A stretch of 64,000 bases of DNA from Streptomyces kaniharaensis. GTDB taxonomy: Bacteria > Actinomycetota > Actinomycetes > Streptomycetales > Streptomycetaceae. The first letter of the stretch is position 1; each line of letters starts with the position of its first letter. Both the position numbers and the translations under genes were made by a program. Below are positions 32,253 through 41,428 of this stretch, piece after piece. The stretch spans positions 682,001-746,000 of the forward strand of contig NZ_WBOF01000001.1 in NCBI RefSeq assembly GCF_009569385.1, written 5' to 3'. Under the pieces are notes generated by a model that ran no database searches, was not told the DNA's origin, and was given only the letters and a program-made list of their open reading frames with translations.

Positions 32253-34190
32253 ATGGCAGACCGCGCCCGACGCGCGCCGTACGGCACCTGGCCCTCCCCC
32301 ATCACCCCCGCCGACGTGGTCCGCAGCGGCGTCCTCGTCGAATGGGTCGGCTTCCTGGGAGCCGACCCCTGCTGGACGGAGGTGCTCCCGGAGGACGGCG
32401 GCCGAGGCGCCCTCATGCGGCGCGGCCCGGACGGCACCGCCGTCCAGGTCCTGCCGCCCGGCTGGGACGTCCGCAGCGGCGTCATCGAGTACGGCGGCCG
32501 GCCGTGGACCGCCGTGTCCGACCGGGCCGAGCAGGGTGTCGTGTTCAGCCACCGGGGCGACCAGCGGCTCTACCGGTGGTCCCCCGGCCAGGAGCCCGTC
32601 CCGCTGAGCCCGGTCCCGCCGCCGGGTACCCAACTGCGCTACTGCGACTTCGAGGTGCGCGGCGCCGAGGTGTGGTGCCTGCGCGAGACGGTCCTGGACG
32701 AGGCCGGCACCGAGGTCGAACGCCACCTGGTGGCCCTGCCGATGGACGGCGGCGCGGCCGCGGACCCGAAGGCCGTCCGGGAACTCGCCTCCAGCCACGC
32801 CTTCCTGACTGGTCCTCGGATCTCGCCCGACGGCACCCGGGTCTGCTGGCTGGGCTGGGACCACCCGAACATGCCCTGGGACGGCACCGAGCTGATGGCC
32901 GCCGCGATCGGCCCGGACGGCACGCTCGACGAACCGGTGCGGCTGATGGGCGGCGAGCGCGTGTCCGTGGTGCAGGCCGACTGGGCGGCCGACGGTTCCG
33001 GCCGCCTCTACGCGGTCGCCGACCCCGACGGCTGGTGGAACGTCCACGAGCTCACCCCGGACGGCGCCGTCCGCGGGCTCCACCGGGCCGAGGAGGAGTT
33101 CGGCGAGGCCCCGTGGCGGATCGGCCTGCGCTGGTGCCTGCCCCTGCGCGACGGCACCCTCGCCACCGTCCACGGCACCGGCCGGCGCCGACTCGGCCTC
33201 CTCGCCCCGGACGGCGGGCTGACCGACCTCGACCTCCCGTACACCGAGTGGTCCTCCGTCGCCACCGACGGCCGGCGGATCGCGGCCGTGGTCGCCGGTC
33301 CGGAGCACCGCCGCACCGTGGTGCTGGTCGACCCGGCCGACGGCGCCGCCGAGCTGGTCCGGGCACCGCGACCGGCCCACGAGGAGTACGCCTCCCGCCC
33401 GGTCGTGCGGACCTTCCAGGGGCCGGACTCCCCGGTGCACGCCTACGTCCACCCGCCCCACCACCCGGAGGTCGGCGGACCCGCCGACGAGCTGCCGCCG
33501 TTCCTGGTCTTCGTCCACGGCGGGCCCAACAGCCGCAGCCAGCCGGTGCGCAACCAGGAGATCAGCTACTTCACCAGCCGGGGCATCGGCGTGGTGGACG
33601 TCCAGTACGGCGGCTCCAGCGGCTTCGGCCGGGCGTACCGGGAGCGGCTGCGCGGCCGCTGGGGGCAGGTGGACGTCGAGGACTGCGCGACGGTCGTGCG
33701 CGCCCTGGTCGCCGAGGGCCTCGCGGACCCGGCCCGGATCGCCGTCCGCGGCGCCAGCGCCGGGGGCTGGACCGCGATCCTGTCCGCGCTCGCCGAGCCG
33801 GACCTCTACCGGGCGGCCGGCCTCTACTTCCCGGTGCTCGACCCGGTCACCTGGCGGGCCGGCGGCACCCACGACTTCGAGGCCCGTTACGCGGACGGCC
33901 TGATCGGCCCGTGGCCGCAGCAGCGCGCCCGGTACGAGGACCGCTCGCCGGTGCGGCGGGCGGACGGCTTGAACGTCCCGATCGTGCTGTTCCAGGGCGA
34001 GCTGGACACCATCTGCCCGCCCGCCCAGGCGGACCGCCTGGTGGACCGGCTGGTCCGGGCCGGCATCCCGCACACCTACCTGCTCTTCGCCGGGGAGCGC
34101 CACGGGTTCCGCCGCCGGGACACCGTCGTCCGCTGTCTGGAGGCCGAACTCGCGCTCTACGGGGAGGCCATGGGCTTCGACCCGGCGTGA
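32253..34190 (+). CDS. S9-family serine peptidase (prolyl oligopeptidase/acylaminoacyl peptidase type)
   Basis: From ATG at 32253 (GAGGAG upstream) the product is 645 residues. Residues 1-380 form a beta-propeller-like region, and the C-terminal alpha/beta-hydrolase domain has the catalytic triad Ser502 in GASAGGW, Asp585 in GELDTIC and His617 in ERHGFR. No signal peptide is present, so it acts in the cytosol. It is divergent from the ATP-grasp ligase and lies inside the for region, so it may remove an amino acid or peptide cap from an intermediate, or clear toxic adducts. A bystander role cannot be excluded. A perfect terminator follows. Confidence 0.85.
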   Translation: MADRARRAPYGTWPSPITPADVVRSGVLVEWVGFLGADPCWTEVLPEDGGRGALMRRGPDGTAVQVLPPGWDVRSGVIEYGGRPWTAVSDRAEQGVVFSHRGDQRLYRWSPGQEPVPLSPVPPPGTQLRYCDFEVRGAEVWCLRETVLDEAGTEVERHLVALPMDGGAAADPKAVRELASSHAFLTGPRISPDGTRVCWLGWDHPNMPWDGTELMAAAIGPDGTLDEPVRLMGGERVSVVQADWAADGSGRLYAVADPDGWWNVHELTPDGAVRGLHRAEEEFGEAPWRIGLRWCLPLRDGTLATVHGTGRRRLGLLAPDGGLTDLDLPYTEWSSVATDGRRIAAVVAGPEHRRTVVLVDPADGAAELVRAPRPAHEEYASRPVVRTFQGPDSPVHAYVHPPHHPEVGGPADELPPFLVFVHGGPNSRSQPVRNQEISYFTSRGIGVVDVQYGGSSGFGRAYRERLRGRWGQVDVEDCATVVRALVAEGLADPARIAVRGASAGGWTAILSALAEPDLYRAAGLYFPVLDPVTWRAGGTHDFEARYADGLIGPWPQQRARYEDRSPVRRADGLNVPIVLFQGELDTICPPAQADRLVDRLVRAGIPHTYLLFAGERHGFRRRDTVVRCLEAELALYGEAMGFDPA

Positions 34191-34192
34191 AC

Positions 34193-34238
34193 GCCGCTGA
34201 GCCCGCGGACCCCGGGCGGGGTCCGCGGGCTCAGCGGC
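34193..34238. terminator. Bidirectional terminator between S9 peptidase and Nudix genes
   Basis: A perfect 21-bp inverted repeat (34193-34213 with 34218-34238) around a 4-nt loop sits between the convergent stops at 34190 and 34248. It should end the peptidase transcript and the ForT-to-Nudix operon from the other side. Confidence 0.85.
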
Positions 34239-34247
34239 CTCCTTGCG

Positions 34248-34811
34248 TCAGACCGCGTCCAGCAGTCGGCCCGCGCGGTCGAGCGTCTCGCGGAAGTTCT
34301 CCTCGGTCGTCCGCTCGCGCGCCTGCGCCACCGTGAGCCACTCCAGCGGCGAGTCCGGGTTCTCCGGCCGAGCCTCGTCCGGCGTCCCGGTGGCCAGCAG
34401 GAACCGCAGGTCCGCGTGCTCGTGCGCCGGCTCGCGCGGCGAGGCCGGCACCGGCACGACGGTGACGTGCACGAGGGACGCGTCCGGCCACGGGACCAGG
34501 TCGGTCAGGTTGGTCTCCTCCCGGCCCTCCCGCAGCGCGATCTCCAACGGCAGCGTCTCGCCCGGGTCGCCGTGCCCGCCGACCTGCAACCAGGCCTGCT
34601 GGCGGACGTGCCAGCGCAGCAGCACCCGCCGGGTCCCCGGGTGGACGATCAGGGCGGAGGCCGTGAAGTGCAGCGGGGTCGCGCGGTCCCACGCGTCGGG
34701 CGCACCCACCAGACCCAGCAGCCGCTCGTGGTCCGCGGTCTCCGCCGCGCCCTGCGGCCGGTACCGGCCCAGCAGCTCGGCCAGGCCGGGGGTCTGCGTC
34801 CCGCTCGTCAT
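34248..34811 (-). CDS. Nudix hydrolase
   Basis: From ATG at 34811 (GAGGAG upstream) the product is 187 residues. A Nudix box is visible as GDPGETLPLEIALREGREET, with the REVxEE-type acid cluster for Mg binding. Related proteins hydrolyse nucleoside diphosphates linked to another moiety. It is the last gene of the forT operon, 97 nt after the amidohydrolase. Clearing a toxic formycin triphosphate or an activated nucleotide by-product would suit a nucleoside producer, but the substrate is unknown. A longer frame to 34997 lacks a start signal. Confidence 0.8.
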   Translation of the reverse strand: MTSGTQTPGLAELLGRYRPQGAAETADHERLLGLVGAPDAWDRATPLHFTASALIVHPGTRRVLLRWHVRQQAWLQVGGHGDPGETLPLEIALREGREETNLTDLVPWPDASLVHVTVVPVPASPREPAHEHADLRFLLATGTPDEARPENPDSPLEWLTVAQARERTTEENFRETLDRAGRLLDAV

Positions 34812-34908
34812 CCTCAGCACTCCTCGTTCCGTCGAGTCTGCGTCATCATCTCGGGCCCACAGGGCCGTTGGACACGTTCGTCTCGCGCGTACGGCGAACG
34901 GGCCCACC

Positions 34909-36099
34909 CTACCCGGTGATCGGGGACCGGCCGCCGGTGAGGACGGCGGGCCGGCTCGCCCGGGGCGTGTTGCGGCTGGCCAGGAAGCGCACCTCACCCG
35001 CCGTCACGACCGCCGAGATGCCGGGCATGTCACCGATCGCCAGGGCCTCCAGCGCGGTCCCCGCCGCCGAGCCGCGCGGCGCGTCGAGGAGCACCAGGTC
35101 GGCCTCGTCACCCGCCCGCACTCGTCCGGCGGGCAGGCCCCACACGTCAGCCACGTTGCCGGTGGCGAGCGCCCAGACCCGCGCCGGGTCCACCGGGCCC
35201 AGCGCGGACAGCTCCACCACCGTCTTCAGCACCGCCAACGGGATCACGCCGAACCCTGACGGGGTGTCCGAGCCCAGCACGATCCGCTCCAGCGCGCCCT
35301 CCGCCACGGCCCGCCGCACGATCCGCAGGCCCGCCCGCAGGTTTCCCGCCTGGACGATCTGCAGCGCCATCCGGCTTTCGGCCAGCAGCCGGTCCACGTC
35401 GCCGTCGGGCAGCGCGGTCGGGCCGCCGTTGGTGTGCCCGCACACGTTCGGGTCGAGCGCCAGCAGGTCGTCCGCGCCGAGCGAGGCGGATCCGGCCGCG
35501 CTGGCGCCCCCGGCGTGGCACATGACCACCAGGCCGTGTTCCTTGGCCCAGCGGATCTGCTCGACGCCGTCCGCCGCCTTCTCGTAGGCACCGAAGCCGA
35601 ACTTCGCCAGCCACACCCCGCAGCGTGCGAGGTCCTCGAAGTCGGCCTCGTCCAGGGAGGGTTCGAGCAGCACGTTGCCGGCGTGCACCCGCATCCCACC
35701 GGGCCGGAAGTTGTCGTAGGACGCGCGGGCCGCGACCGCGAGTGCCTTGACCCCGGCACGGTCGCGCGGCCGGCCGGGGACGTGCACCTCTCCGGCCGAT
35801 ATGGTCCGGGTGATGCCGCCGTGGACGTACCCCTCCAGGTAGTCCACGGCCTTCTGTCGGGGCGAGTAGTCGCCGAAGGCGACGTGCCCGTGCGAATCGA
35901 TCAGGCCGGGCGCCACGGTGGCCCCGGCCGCGTCCAGGACCCGGTCGGCGGCGGCGAGTTCGTCCGCCAGGTCGGCGGCCCGGCCGACCGCCGTGATGAG
36001 GCCGTCCACGCACAGGACGGTGTCCGCGCCGTCGATCAGCGGTGCGGTGAGATCGCCGGAGACCAGGCATCCGGCCCCCGTGACTGCCAACGTGCCCAT
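34909..36099 (-). CDS. Amidohydrolase, enamidase-like
   Basis: The 396-residue metal hydrolase has DSHGH (68-72) for the first metal pair, a Lys in WLAKFGFGAYE as carbamylation candidate, a later His in CHAGG and GHTNGG, and an Asp in GSDTPSG. This pattern resembles the enamidase of nicotinate degradation and other cyclic amidases. It could open or hydrolyse a cyclic amide or enamide in the pyrazole route, or be recruited for turnover. The ATG is preceded by GAGGAAGGGCGAC, and the gene follows the FAD oxidoreductase by 25 nt, so it is in the same operon. Its presence in a C-nucleoside cluster is not explained by steps I know. Confidence 0.82.
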   Translation of the reverse strand: MGTLAVTGAGCLVSGDLTAPLIDGADTVLCVDGLITAVGRAADLADELAAADRVLDAAGATVAPGLIDSHGHVAFGDYSPRQKAVDYLEGYVHGGITRTISAGEVHVPGRPRDRAGVKALAVAARASYDNFRPGGMRVHAGNVLLEPSLDEADFEDLARCGVWLAKFGFGAYEKAADGVEQIRWAKEHGLVVMCHAGGASAAGSASLGADDLLALDPNVCGHTNGGPTALPDGDVDRLLAESRMALQIVQAGNLRAGLRIVRRAVAEGALERIVLGSDTPSGFGVIPLAVLKTVVELSALGPVDPARVWALATGNVADVWGLPAGRVRAGDEADLVLLDAPRGSAAGTALEALAIGDMPGISAVVTAGEVRFLASRNTPRASRPAVLTGGRSPITG

Positions 36100-36124
36100 G
36101 TCGTCGCCCTTCCTCGTCCTGTCC

Positions 36125-37249
36125 TCACGCCGCCACGAAGCGCTCGGGCCGGAACTCCGCCGCCAGCGCGGACGGTTCGCCCAGTACCTCCTGCGCGACG
36201 ATCTCCCCGAGCACCGGCGCCAGGGTGAGCCCGCTGTGGGTCACCACCACGTACAGCGAGCCGGCCCCGGGCACCCAGCCCAGGACGCTCATCCCGTCCG
36301 CCGGCATCGGGCGGACCCCGACGTACGCGTCCTCCACCGTGACGCCCGCACCGGCCGTGCCGGGCAGCACGTCGGCGAGACGCGCCAGCACCTTCTCCGC
36401 GGCGGCGCGGCCCTGCTGCTCGTGCGTGAGCTCCTCGTCCACGTCGTGGCAGTGCAGCACCAGCCGCCCGCCGCTGTGCGGACGGATGCTCAGGTGCGGC
36501 GCGTGCAGGACGCGGTCCACCCGGACGGGCACCGGCGAGGTCCGCACCAGCAGCCCCATGACGGTGACCCCGGAGTCGTCCCCCGGCTCCACCAGCGGCA
36601 CGTCCGCGCCCGCGCGGCTCAGCAGTTCCCTGGTCCCGCGCCCGGCGCAGCTCACGACGGCGTCCGCCTCGATCCGCTGCCCGGAGGCCAGCCGGACGCC
36701 GCGCACCCGGTCCGTGCCGAGCAGGCCGGTGACGGCGTCCCCGATCCGCAGCCGCACTCCCAGACGACGGCCCCGATCCTGCACGGCCGCGACGAAACGG
36801 TCGCTGACCACGTGCGCGTCGGCCGGGTAGTACACCAGCGACCCGTGCAGGCCGTCGAGCGCCAGCCCCGGCTGGAGTTCGCGCAGGGCCCGCTCGGCGT
36901 CGACCTCCTCGACCGGGTAGCCCTTGGCCCGGTACCCGTCGGCGGTGCCGGCGAGCCGCCGGGCCCCCTCCGCGCTGTCGGCCCAGTGCAGGTTGCCGCG
37001 CCGGAAGAACCACGGGTCGTCCCCGGTCTCGGCGGCCAGCCGCTCGTGGGCGCGCAGGCTCTCGGCCGAGAGCCTGTAGTAGGGGTCGAAACCGTTGTCC
37101 ACCGCGTTGACCCAGCCGAAGCCGTGGGCCGAGAGCCCCTCGGCGGGCTCCCGGGCGTCCACCAGGACGACCTCGACGCCCTGTTCCGCCAGGCGCAGCG
37201 CGACGCAGCTGCCGATCGATCCGGCTCCGACGACGATGATCCGGGTCAC
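36125..37249 (-). CDS. FAD-dependent amine/D-amino acid oxidase-like enzyme
   Basis: From GTG at 37249, overlapping the previous stop (GTGA), the product is 374 residues with N-terminal IIVVGAGSIGSCVALRLAEQ and a C-terminal GVRPMPADGMSVLGW segment, as in DAO/glycine-oxidase proteins. Spb39, a member of this family in another hydrazine pathway, oxidises the lysine-linked hydrazine and frees the hydrazino acid. By analogy this enzyme could release the hydrazino acid that becomes the pyrazole. The saccharopine-dehydrogenase-like gene is the alternative candidate. It is translationally coupled to the next FAD enzyme. Confidence 0.85.
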   Translation of the reverse strand: MTRIIVVGAGSIGSCVALRLAEQGVEVVLVDAREPAEGLSAHGFGWVNAVDNGFDPYYRLSAESLRAHERLAAETGDDPWFFRRGNLHWADSAEGARRLAGTADGYRAKGYPVEEVDAERALRELQPGLALDGLHGSLVYYPADAHVVSDRFVAAVQDRGRRLGVRLRIGDAVTGLLGTDRVRGVRLASGQRIEADAVVSCAGRGTRELLSRAGADVPLVEPGDDSGVTVMGLLVRTSPVPVRVDRVLHAPHLSIRPHSGGRLVLHCHDVDEELTHEQQGRAAAEKVLARLADVLPGTAGAGVTVEDAYVGVRPMPADGMSVLGWVPGAGSLYVVVTHSGLTLAPVLGEIVAQEVLGEPSALAAEFRPERFVAA

Positions 37250-38862
37250 CGCTGCTCCTCCTTGCCGAGCGCCGTCCCGCACACGTAACCGCCGACCAGC
37301 GCCGGCCCGAGGGTGCCGCCGGAACCCGGGTAGCCGGGTCCCATCACGGTCGACGCGACGTTCCCGCAGGCGTACAGCCCGGGGACCGGGGTGTCGTCGT
37401 GCCGCAGCACCCGGCCGCGCGCGTCCGTGACCAGGCCGCCCTTGGTGCCGAGCATGCCCGGCTCGACCCGGACGGCGTGGAACGGCGGCTCGACCAGCGG
37501 CGCCAAGCAGGGGTTGGGCTCGCGCAGCGGGTCGCCGTAGTAGCGGTCGTGGCTGGTGCCACCGCGGCCGAAGGCGGTGTCGACGCCCCGGACGGCATCC
37601 GGGTTGAAGGTCGCCAGGGTCTCGGTCAGGCCCTGCTCGTCCACCCCGATCAGCCGGGCGAGTTCGGCGGGCGTGTCGGCGCTGGTGTACCAGCCGGGCA
37701 CCGGTCCGCCCGGCTGCGCGCCGGCGATCGGGTAGCGGCGGCGGAACGCCTCGTCGAAGACCAGCCAGGCGGGCAGGTTGGGGCGCTGGTGACGGGTGGG
37801 GTCGAAGGCCAGGAACGCCTTGGTGATGTCGTTGTAGTTGACGGCCTCGTTGACGAAGCGCCGGCCGTGCCGGTTGACCATGATCGAGCCGGGCAGGCAG
37901 CGCTCGCCGACCAGGTGCCGGGAGAGCGGCACGCCGTCGTACTCCTCGCCCTGGCCGGACACCGCCGGCACCCACCAGGCCTGCGACATGGTGCCGAGCG
38001 CCGCCCCGACGACCGTCGCCATCAGCAGGCCGTCGCCGTGGTTCCACGGCGGGCTGACCGGGCGTGTCCTGGACAGCCCGAGGTGGGCCTGCTTGAGGCG
38101 CTCGTTCCACTCGAAGCCGCCGGTGGCCAGCACCACGCCGGCCCGCGCCCGGTACTCGACCGGGCCTGCGGCGGTCTCGGCTCGGACGCCGACCACCCGG
38201 CCGTCCTCCACCAGCAGGGCGCGGGCGCGCACCCCGGTCTCGAAGGCGACCCCGCAGTCGTCGCAGGCCGCCACCAGGGCGGCCACCAGCGCGGCGCCGA
38301 CCGTGAGCACACCCTCGGCCTTGCGGCGGGCGACCAGCTCGTGGTCGTACCGCCCGGGGATCTGCCAGCGGTGCCGTTCGTCGTACGTGACGGCGTCGAA
38401 GTGGCTGCCACGCCGGATGCGGTCCAGCAGGCCGGGGCGGTCGGCGGTCGGGAACGGCACGTTGTCGAGGGTGCGGCCGACGTCCCGGGCGCCGGGCCAG
38501 TCCGAGTGGTAGTCGGGCCGGTCGATCGGGAACAGCCGGACGGGCGTCTCGGCGTGCAGGTAGTCGATCACCTCCGGCGCCGTCTCGACGTACTGTTGGA
38601 GCCGCCACCGCTCGGTCTCGCCCTCGGTGACGAGTTCCAGGTAGCGCAGCGCGTCCTCGGCGGAGTCGGGCATGCCGTGCTCGCGCATCACGGAGCTGTC
38701 GGGCACCCAGATCATGCCGCCGGACACGGCGGTGGTCCCGCCCAGCACCGGGGTGCGTTCGAGGACCAGCACCCGGTGCCCGGCGTCGGCGGCGCGGCAG
38801 GCCGCCAGCAGTCCGGCGCCGCCGGAGCCGATCACCAAGGAGTCGGTTTCAACCTGTCGCAC
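37246..38862 (-). CDS. FAD-dependent dehydrogenase (KSTD/fumarate-reductase-like)
   Basis: From GTG at 38862, with GAGGA upstream, the product is 538 residues. FAD-binding VIGSGGAGLLAACRA, LVLERTPVLGGTTAVSGG and the C-terminal GYPGSGGTLGPALVGGYVCG match the FAD_binding_2 group (3-ketosteroid dehydrogenase, fumarate reductase flavoprotein). Such enzymes introduce or saturate C=C next to an electron-withdrawing group. In this operon a desaturation that aromatises the pyrazole is an attractive role, by inference. It lies 45 nt after forB and overlaps the DAO-like gene. A TTG at 38886 is a less likely start. Confidence 0.83.
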   Translation of the reverse strand: MRQVETDSLVIGSGGAGLLAACRAADAGHRVLVLERTPVLGGTTAVSGGMIWVPDSSVMREHGMPDSAEDALRYLELVTEGETERWRLQQYVETAPEVIDYLHAETPVRLFPIDRPDYHSDWPGARDVGRTLDNVPFPTADRPGLLDRIRRGSHFDAVTYDERHRWQIPGRYDHELVARRKAEGVLTVGAALVAALVAACDDCGVAFETGVRARALLVEDGRVVGVRAETAAGPVEYRARAGVVLATGGFEWNERLKQAHLGLSRTRPVSPPWNHGDGLLMATVVGAALGTMSQAWWVPAVSGQGEEYDGVPLSRHLVGERCLPGSIMVNRHGRRFVNEAVNYNDITKAFLAFDPTRHQRPNLPAWLVFDEAFRRRYPIAGAQPGGPVPGWYTSADTPAELARLIGVDEQGLTETLATFNPDAVRGVDTAFGRGGTSHDRYYGDPLREPNPCLAPLVEPPFHAVRVEPGMLGTKGGLVTDARGRVLRHDDTPVPGLYACGNVASTVMGPGYPGSGGTLGPALVGGYVCGTALGKEEQR

Positions 38863-38907
38863 GGAAGTCCAATCCTCAAGAGTCAATCGGGCTCTGGAAC
38901 GGGGGGA

Positions 38908-40332
38908 TCAGAGCAGCGGGGCGGGCCGGTAGCCGGACCACTCGGGGTAGCGGGCGGCGAGCGCCTCGATCCTCCCCACCACGGCCGCGACCTGGTCGGT
39001 GGCGGCGCCGGTGAAGCCGATCCGGTCGGCCAGCAGCGCGTCCAACCGGGCCCGGTCGAGCGGCAGTCGGTCGTCCGCGGCGAGCCGGTCCATCAGGTGG
39101 TTGGCCGCGCCCTGCGACCGCATGGCCAGGGCCGCGCCGACGGCGTGCTCCTTGATGATCTCGTGCGCGGTCTCCCGGCCGACGCCCGCGCGCACCGCCG
39201 CCATCAGGATCTTGGTGGTGCCCAGGAACGGCAGGTACCGCTCCAGCTCGGCACCGACCATCGACGGGAAGACGCCGAACTCGTCCAGAACGGTCAGCAG
39301 TGTCTCCAACATCCCGTCGAACGCGAAGAACGCGTCCGGCAGCGCGACCCGGCGCACCACCGAGCAGGACACGTCGCCCTCGTTCCACTGGTCGCCGGAG
39401 AGTTCGGCGGCCATCGACGCGAAGCCGCGCAGCACGATCATCAGGCCGTTGATCCGCTCGCAGGAGCGGGAGTTCATCTTGTGCGGCATCGCCGAGGAGC
39501 CGACCTGGCCCTCGGCGAAGCCCTCGGTCACCAGCTCGTCGCCGGCCATCAGCCGGATCGACTTGGCGAGCGAGGACGGGCCGGCCGCCAGCTGCACCAG
39601 CAGGCTCAGCACCTCGTGGTCGAGCGAGCGCGGGTAGACCTGGCCGACGCTGGTGAGCCGGTGCGTGAACCCGAGGTGGGTGGCGACCCGGTCCTCCAGC
39701 TCGGCCAGCCGGGCCCGGTCCCCGCCGAGCAGGTCGAGCATGTCCTGGGCCGTCCCCATCGGGCCCTTGATGCCGCGCATCGGGTAGCGCTCGATCAGCT
39801 CCTCCAGTCGCAGGAGGGCCGCCAGCACCTCGTCCGCCACCGTCGCGAAGCGCTTGCCCAGCGTGGTGGCCTGGGCGGCCACGTTGTGCGAGCGGCCGGC
39901 CATGACCAGCTCGGCGTGCTCGGCGGCCAGCCGTCCCAGCCGGGTCAGCAGCGCGACGCACCGGCCGCGCACCAGCAGCAGGCTCTCCCGGATCTGGAGC
40001 TGCTCGACGTTCTCGGTCAGGTCCCGGGAGGTCATCCCCTTGTGGATGTGCTCGTGCCCGGCCAGGGCGTTGAACTCCTCGATCCGGGCCTTCACGTCGT
40101 GCCGCGTGACCCGCTCGCGCGCCTCGATGGAGGCGTGGTCGATCCGGTCGAGGACCTTTTCGTAGTCGGCCACCACGCCGTCCGGGACGGCCACGCCGAG
40201 GTCGCGCTGCGCGCTCAGCACGGCCAGCCACAGGCGGCGCTCCAGCACGATCTTGTGCTCGGCCGACCAGAGTTCGACCAGCTCGGGCGAGGCGTACCGC
40301 GCGGCCAGGACGTCGGGGATGTCGGTCTTCAT
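38908..40332 (-). CDS. forB: ForB: adenylosuccinate-lyase homologue
   Basis: The 474-residue product carries the fumarase/ASL signature GSSAMPHKMN, the HDVKARIEEFN and KGMTSRDLTENVEQLQIRES segments, and MAGRSHNVAAQATTLGKR. In purine synthesis PurB acts twice, on SAICAR and on adenylosuccinate. ForB should do the matching fumarate eliminations on the pyrazole analogues after ForC and ForA. It lies 70 nt after forT in the same operon. Motifs are well conserved, so it could also replace PurB, but the location argues for the dedicated role. Confidence 0.9.
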   Translation of the reverse strand: MKTDIPDVLAARYASPELVELWSAEHKIVLERRLWLAVLSAQRDLGVAVPDGVVADYEKVLDRIDHASIEARERVTRHDVKARIEEFNALAGHEHIHKGMTSRDLTENVEQLQIRESLLLVRGRCVALLTRLGRLAAEHAELVMAGRSHNVAAQATTLGKRFATVADEVLAALLRLEELIERYPMRGIKGPMGTAQDMLDLLGGDRARLAELEDRVATHLGFTHRLTSVGQVYPRSLDHEVLSLLVQLAAGPSSLAKSIRLMAGDELVTEGFAEGQVGSSAMPHKMNSRSCERINGLMIVLRGFASMAAELSGDQWNEGDVSCSVVRRVALPDAFFAFDGMLETLLTVLDEFGVFPSMVGAELERYLPFLGTTKILMAAVRAGVGRETAHEIIKEHAVGAALAMRSQGAANHLMDRLAADDRLPLDRARLDALLADRIGFTGAATDQVAAVVGRIEALAARYPEWSGYRPAPLL

Positions 40333-40402
40333 TGCCCTGCTTTCCGATGGGGTGTCTTCCGCTCGGCGTCTTCCGATGCGGTTCGGTGTTCTCTGCCGCG
40401 GG

Positions 40403-41428
40403 TCAGGAGACGACGGTGGTGGCCAGGCCCTGGTTGTTGGCCCGGGTGAACCAGAAGTCCCGGATCAGGCCGCGGTTCTTCAGCTCCCAGGCCCACCGCT
40501 CCGCGTCCTCCGGGCGTTTCGTGAAGGCGAAGCATGCGGGGCCGGTGACGCTGAGCGCGATGGCGTCCACCGACGGGGCCGCCCGGCCCGCCTCCAGCAC
40601 GTCGGCCACCGCGTCGCCCTGGAAGGCGATCTGTGCCTGCTTGAAGTGGCCGGTGAAGGTGATCTCGTTGACCGCCGCGCAGAACGCGTCGAAGTCCTGT
40701 TCCAGGACGGCCGGGGCGAGCCCCATGAAGACCAGGTGGGAGGTGCGCCAGGACTCCTCGGCGGGGATCGGCGCGACCGAGTGGAACCACTCCAGCTCCT
40801 CCTGCCCGCCCAGGTGGCGCCCGTGGGTGAGCAGCACCAGGACCGGCCAGTCCGGGAAGTCCAGCCGGACCACCGGCTTCGGCGGCGCCACCTGCTGGGC
40901 GAAGCGGCTCGGCCGCAGGTACTTCTGCGGGGCCTCGGCGAAGTCCGGCGGATTGACGTGGCCGCCGTCGACCAGGAAACCGCCGTACGCGGACAGCCCG
41001 GTGCTGGCGCCCGAGGTCCGGCCGCGGCCGAGGGTCCGGGCCAGCTCCCGCAGGTCCGGCTCCACCCCGCACAGCCGGCCGTAGGCGTGGCCGACGGCGA
41101 GCAGCGTGCTGGTCTTGGAGCCGAAGCCGCTGTGCTGGGGCAGCGCTTCGAGGACGTCCACCCGGGCGGCCGGCCCGTCCCACAGCTTGCGCAGGGCCTC
41201 CAGGGCGGCGGCCAGTTCACGCGCCGTCTCCTCTGCGGTGCCCGTCACCGCCACGATCCCGTCCGCGGCCTCCCGCACCTCGGCGGTCAGGCCGGGCCGG
41301 TCGACGGCCATCGCGGCGATGCCGTTGCGGCGCAGCGAGCTGCCGTCGAGGCTGATGAGGGTGAAGCTCAGCCGGGCCGGAGCGGACACCCGGACGGCAC
41401 CGCTTCGGTCGGGTCGGTCAAGTGCCAT
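40403..41428 (-). CDS. forT: ForT: C-glycoside synthase (beta-RFAP synthase homologue)
   Basis: The 341-residue product belongs to the GHMP-fold beta-ribofuranosylaminobenzene 5'-phosphate synthase family: VSAPARLSFTLISL at the N-terminus, and the P-loop-like LPQHSGFGSKTS at 96-107 where canonical members have HVGLGSGTQ. In known formycin and pyrazofurin pathways this enzyme couples PRPP with 4-amino-1H-pyrazole-3,5-dicarboxylate, losing CO2 and pyrophosphate to make the C-C ribosyl bond. The changed P-loop is typical of such C-nucleoside members. ATG at 41428 follows GGAGGTCCCACC. It is the first gene of the second minus operon and the single most diagnostic gene of the cluster. Confidence 0.92.
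   Translation of the reverse strand: MALDRPDRSGAVRVSAPARLSFTLISLDGSSLRRNGIAAMAVDRPGLTAEVREAADGIVAVTGTAEETARELAAALEALRKLWDGPAARVDVLEALPQHSGFGSKTSTLLAVGHAYGRLCGVEPDLRELARTLGRGRTSGASTGLSAYGGFLVDGGHVNPPDFAEAPQKYLRPSRFAQQVAPPKPVVRLDFPDWPVLVLLTHGRHLGGQEELEWFHSVAPIPAEESWRTSHLVFMGLAPAVLEQDFDAFCAAVNEITFTGHFKQAQIAFQGDAVADVLEAGRAAPSVDAIALSVTGPACFAFTKRPEDAERWAWELKNRGLIRDFWFTRANNQGLATTVVS

Noticed and set aside
31803..34190. Longer N-terminal extension of the S9 peptidase frame to 31803
   Set aside because: The first 150 codons lack homology and lie in the control region. ATG 32253 has a good Shine-Dalgarno and begins the conserved protein.
34248..34997. Long Nudix frame to 34997
   Set aside because: The extra 62 residues are low-complexity. 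ATG 34811 has a GAGGAG site and matches Nudix length.
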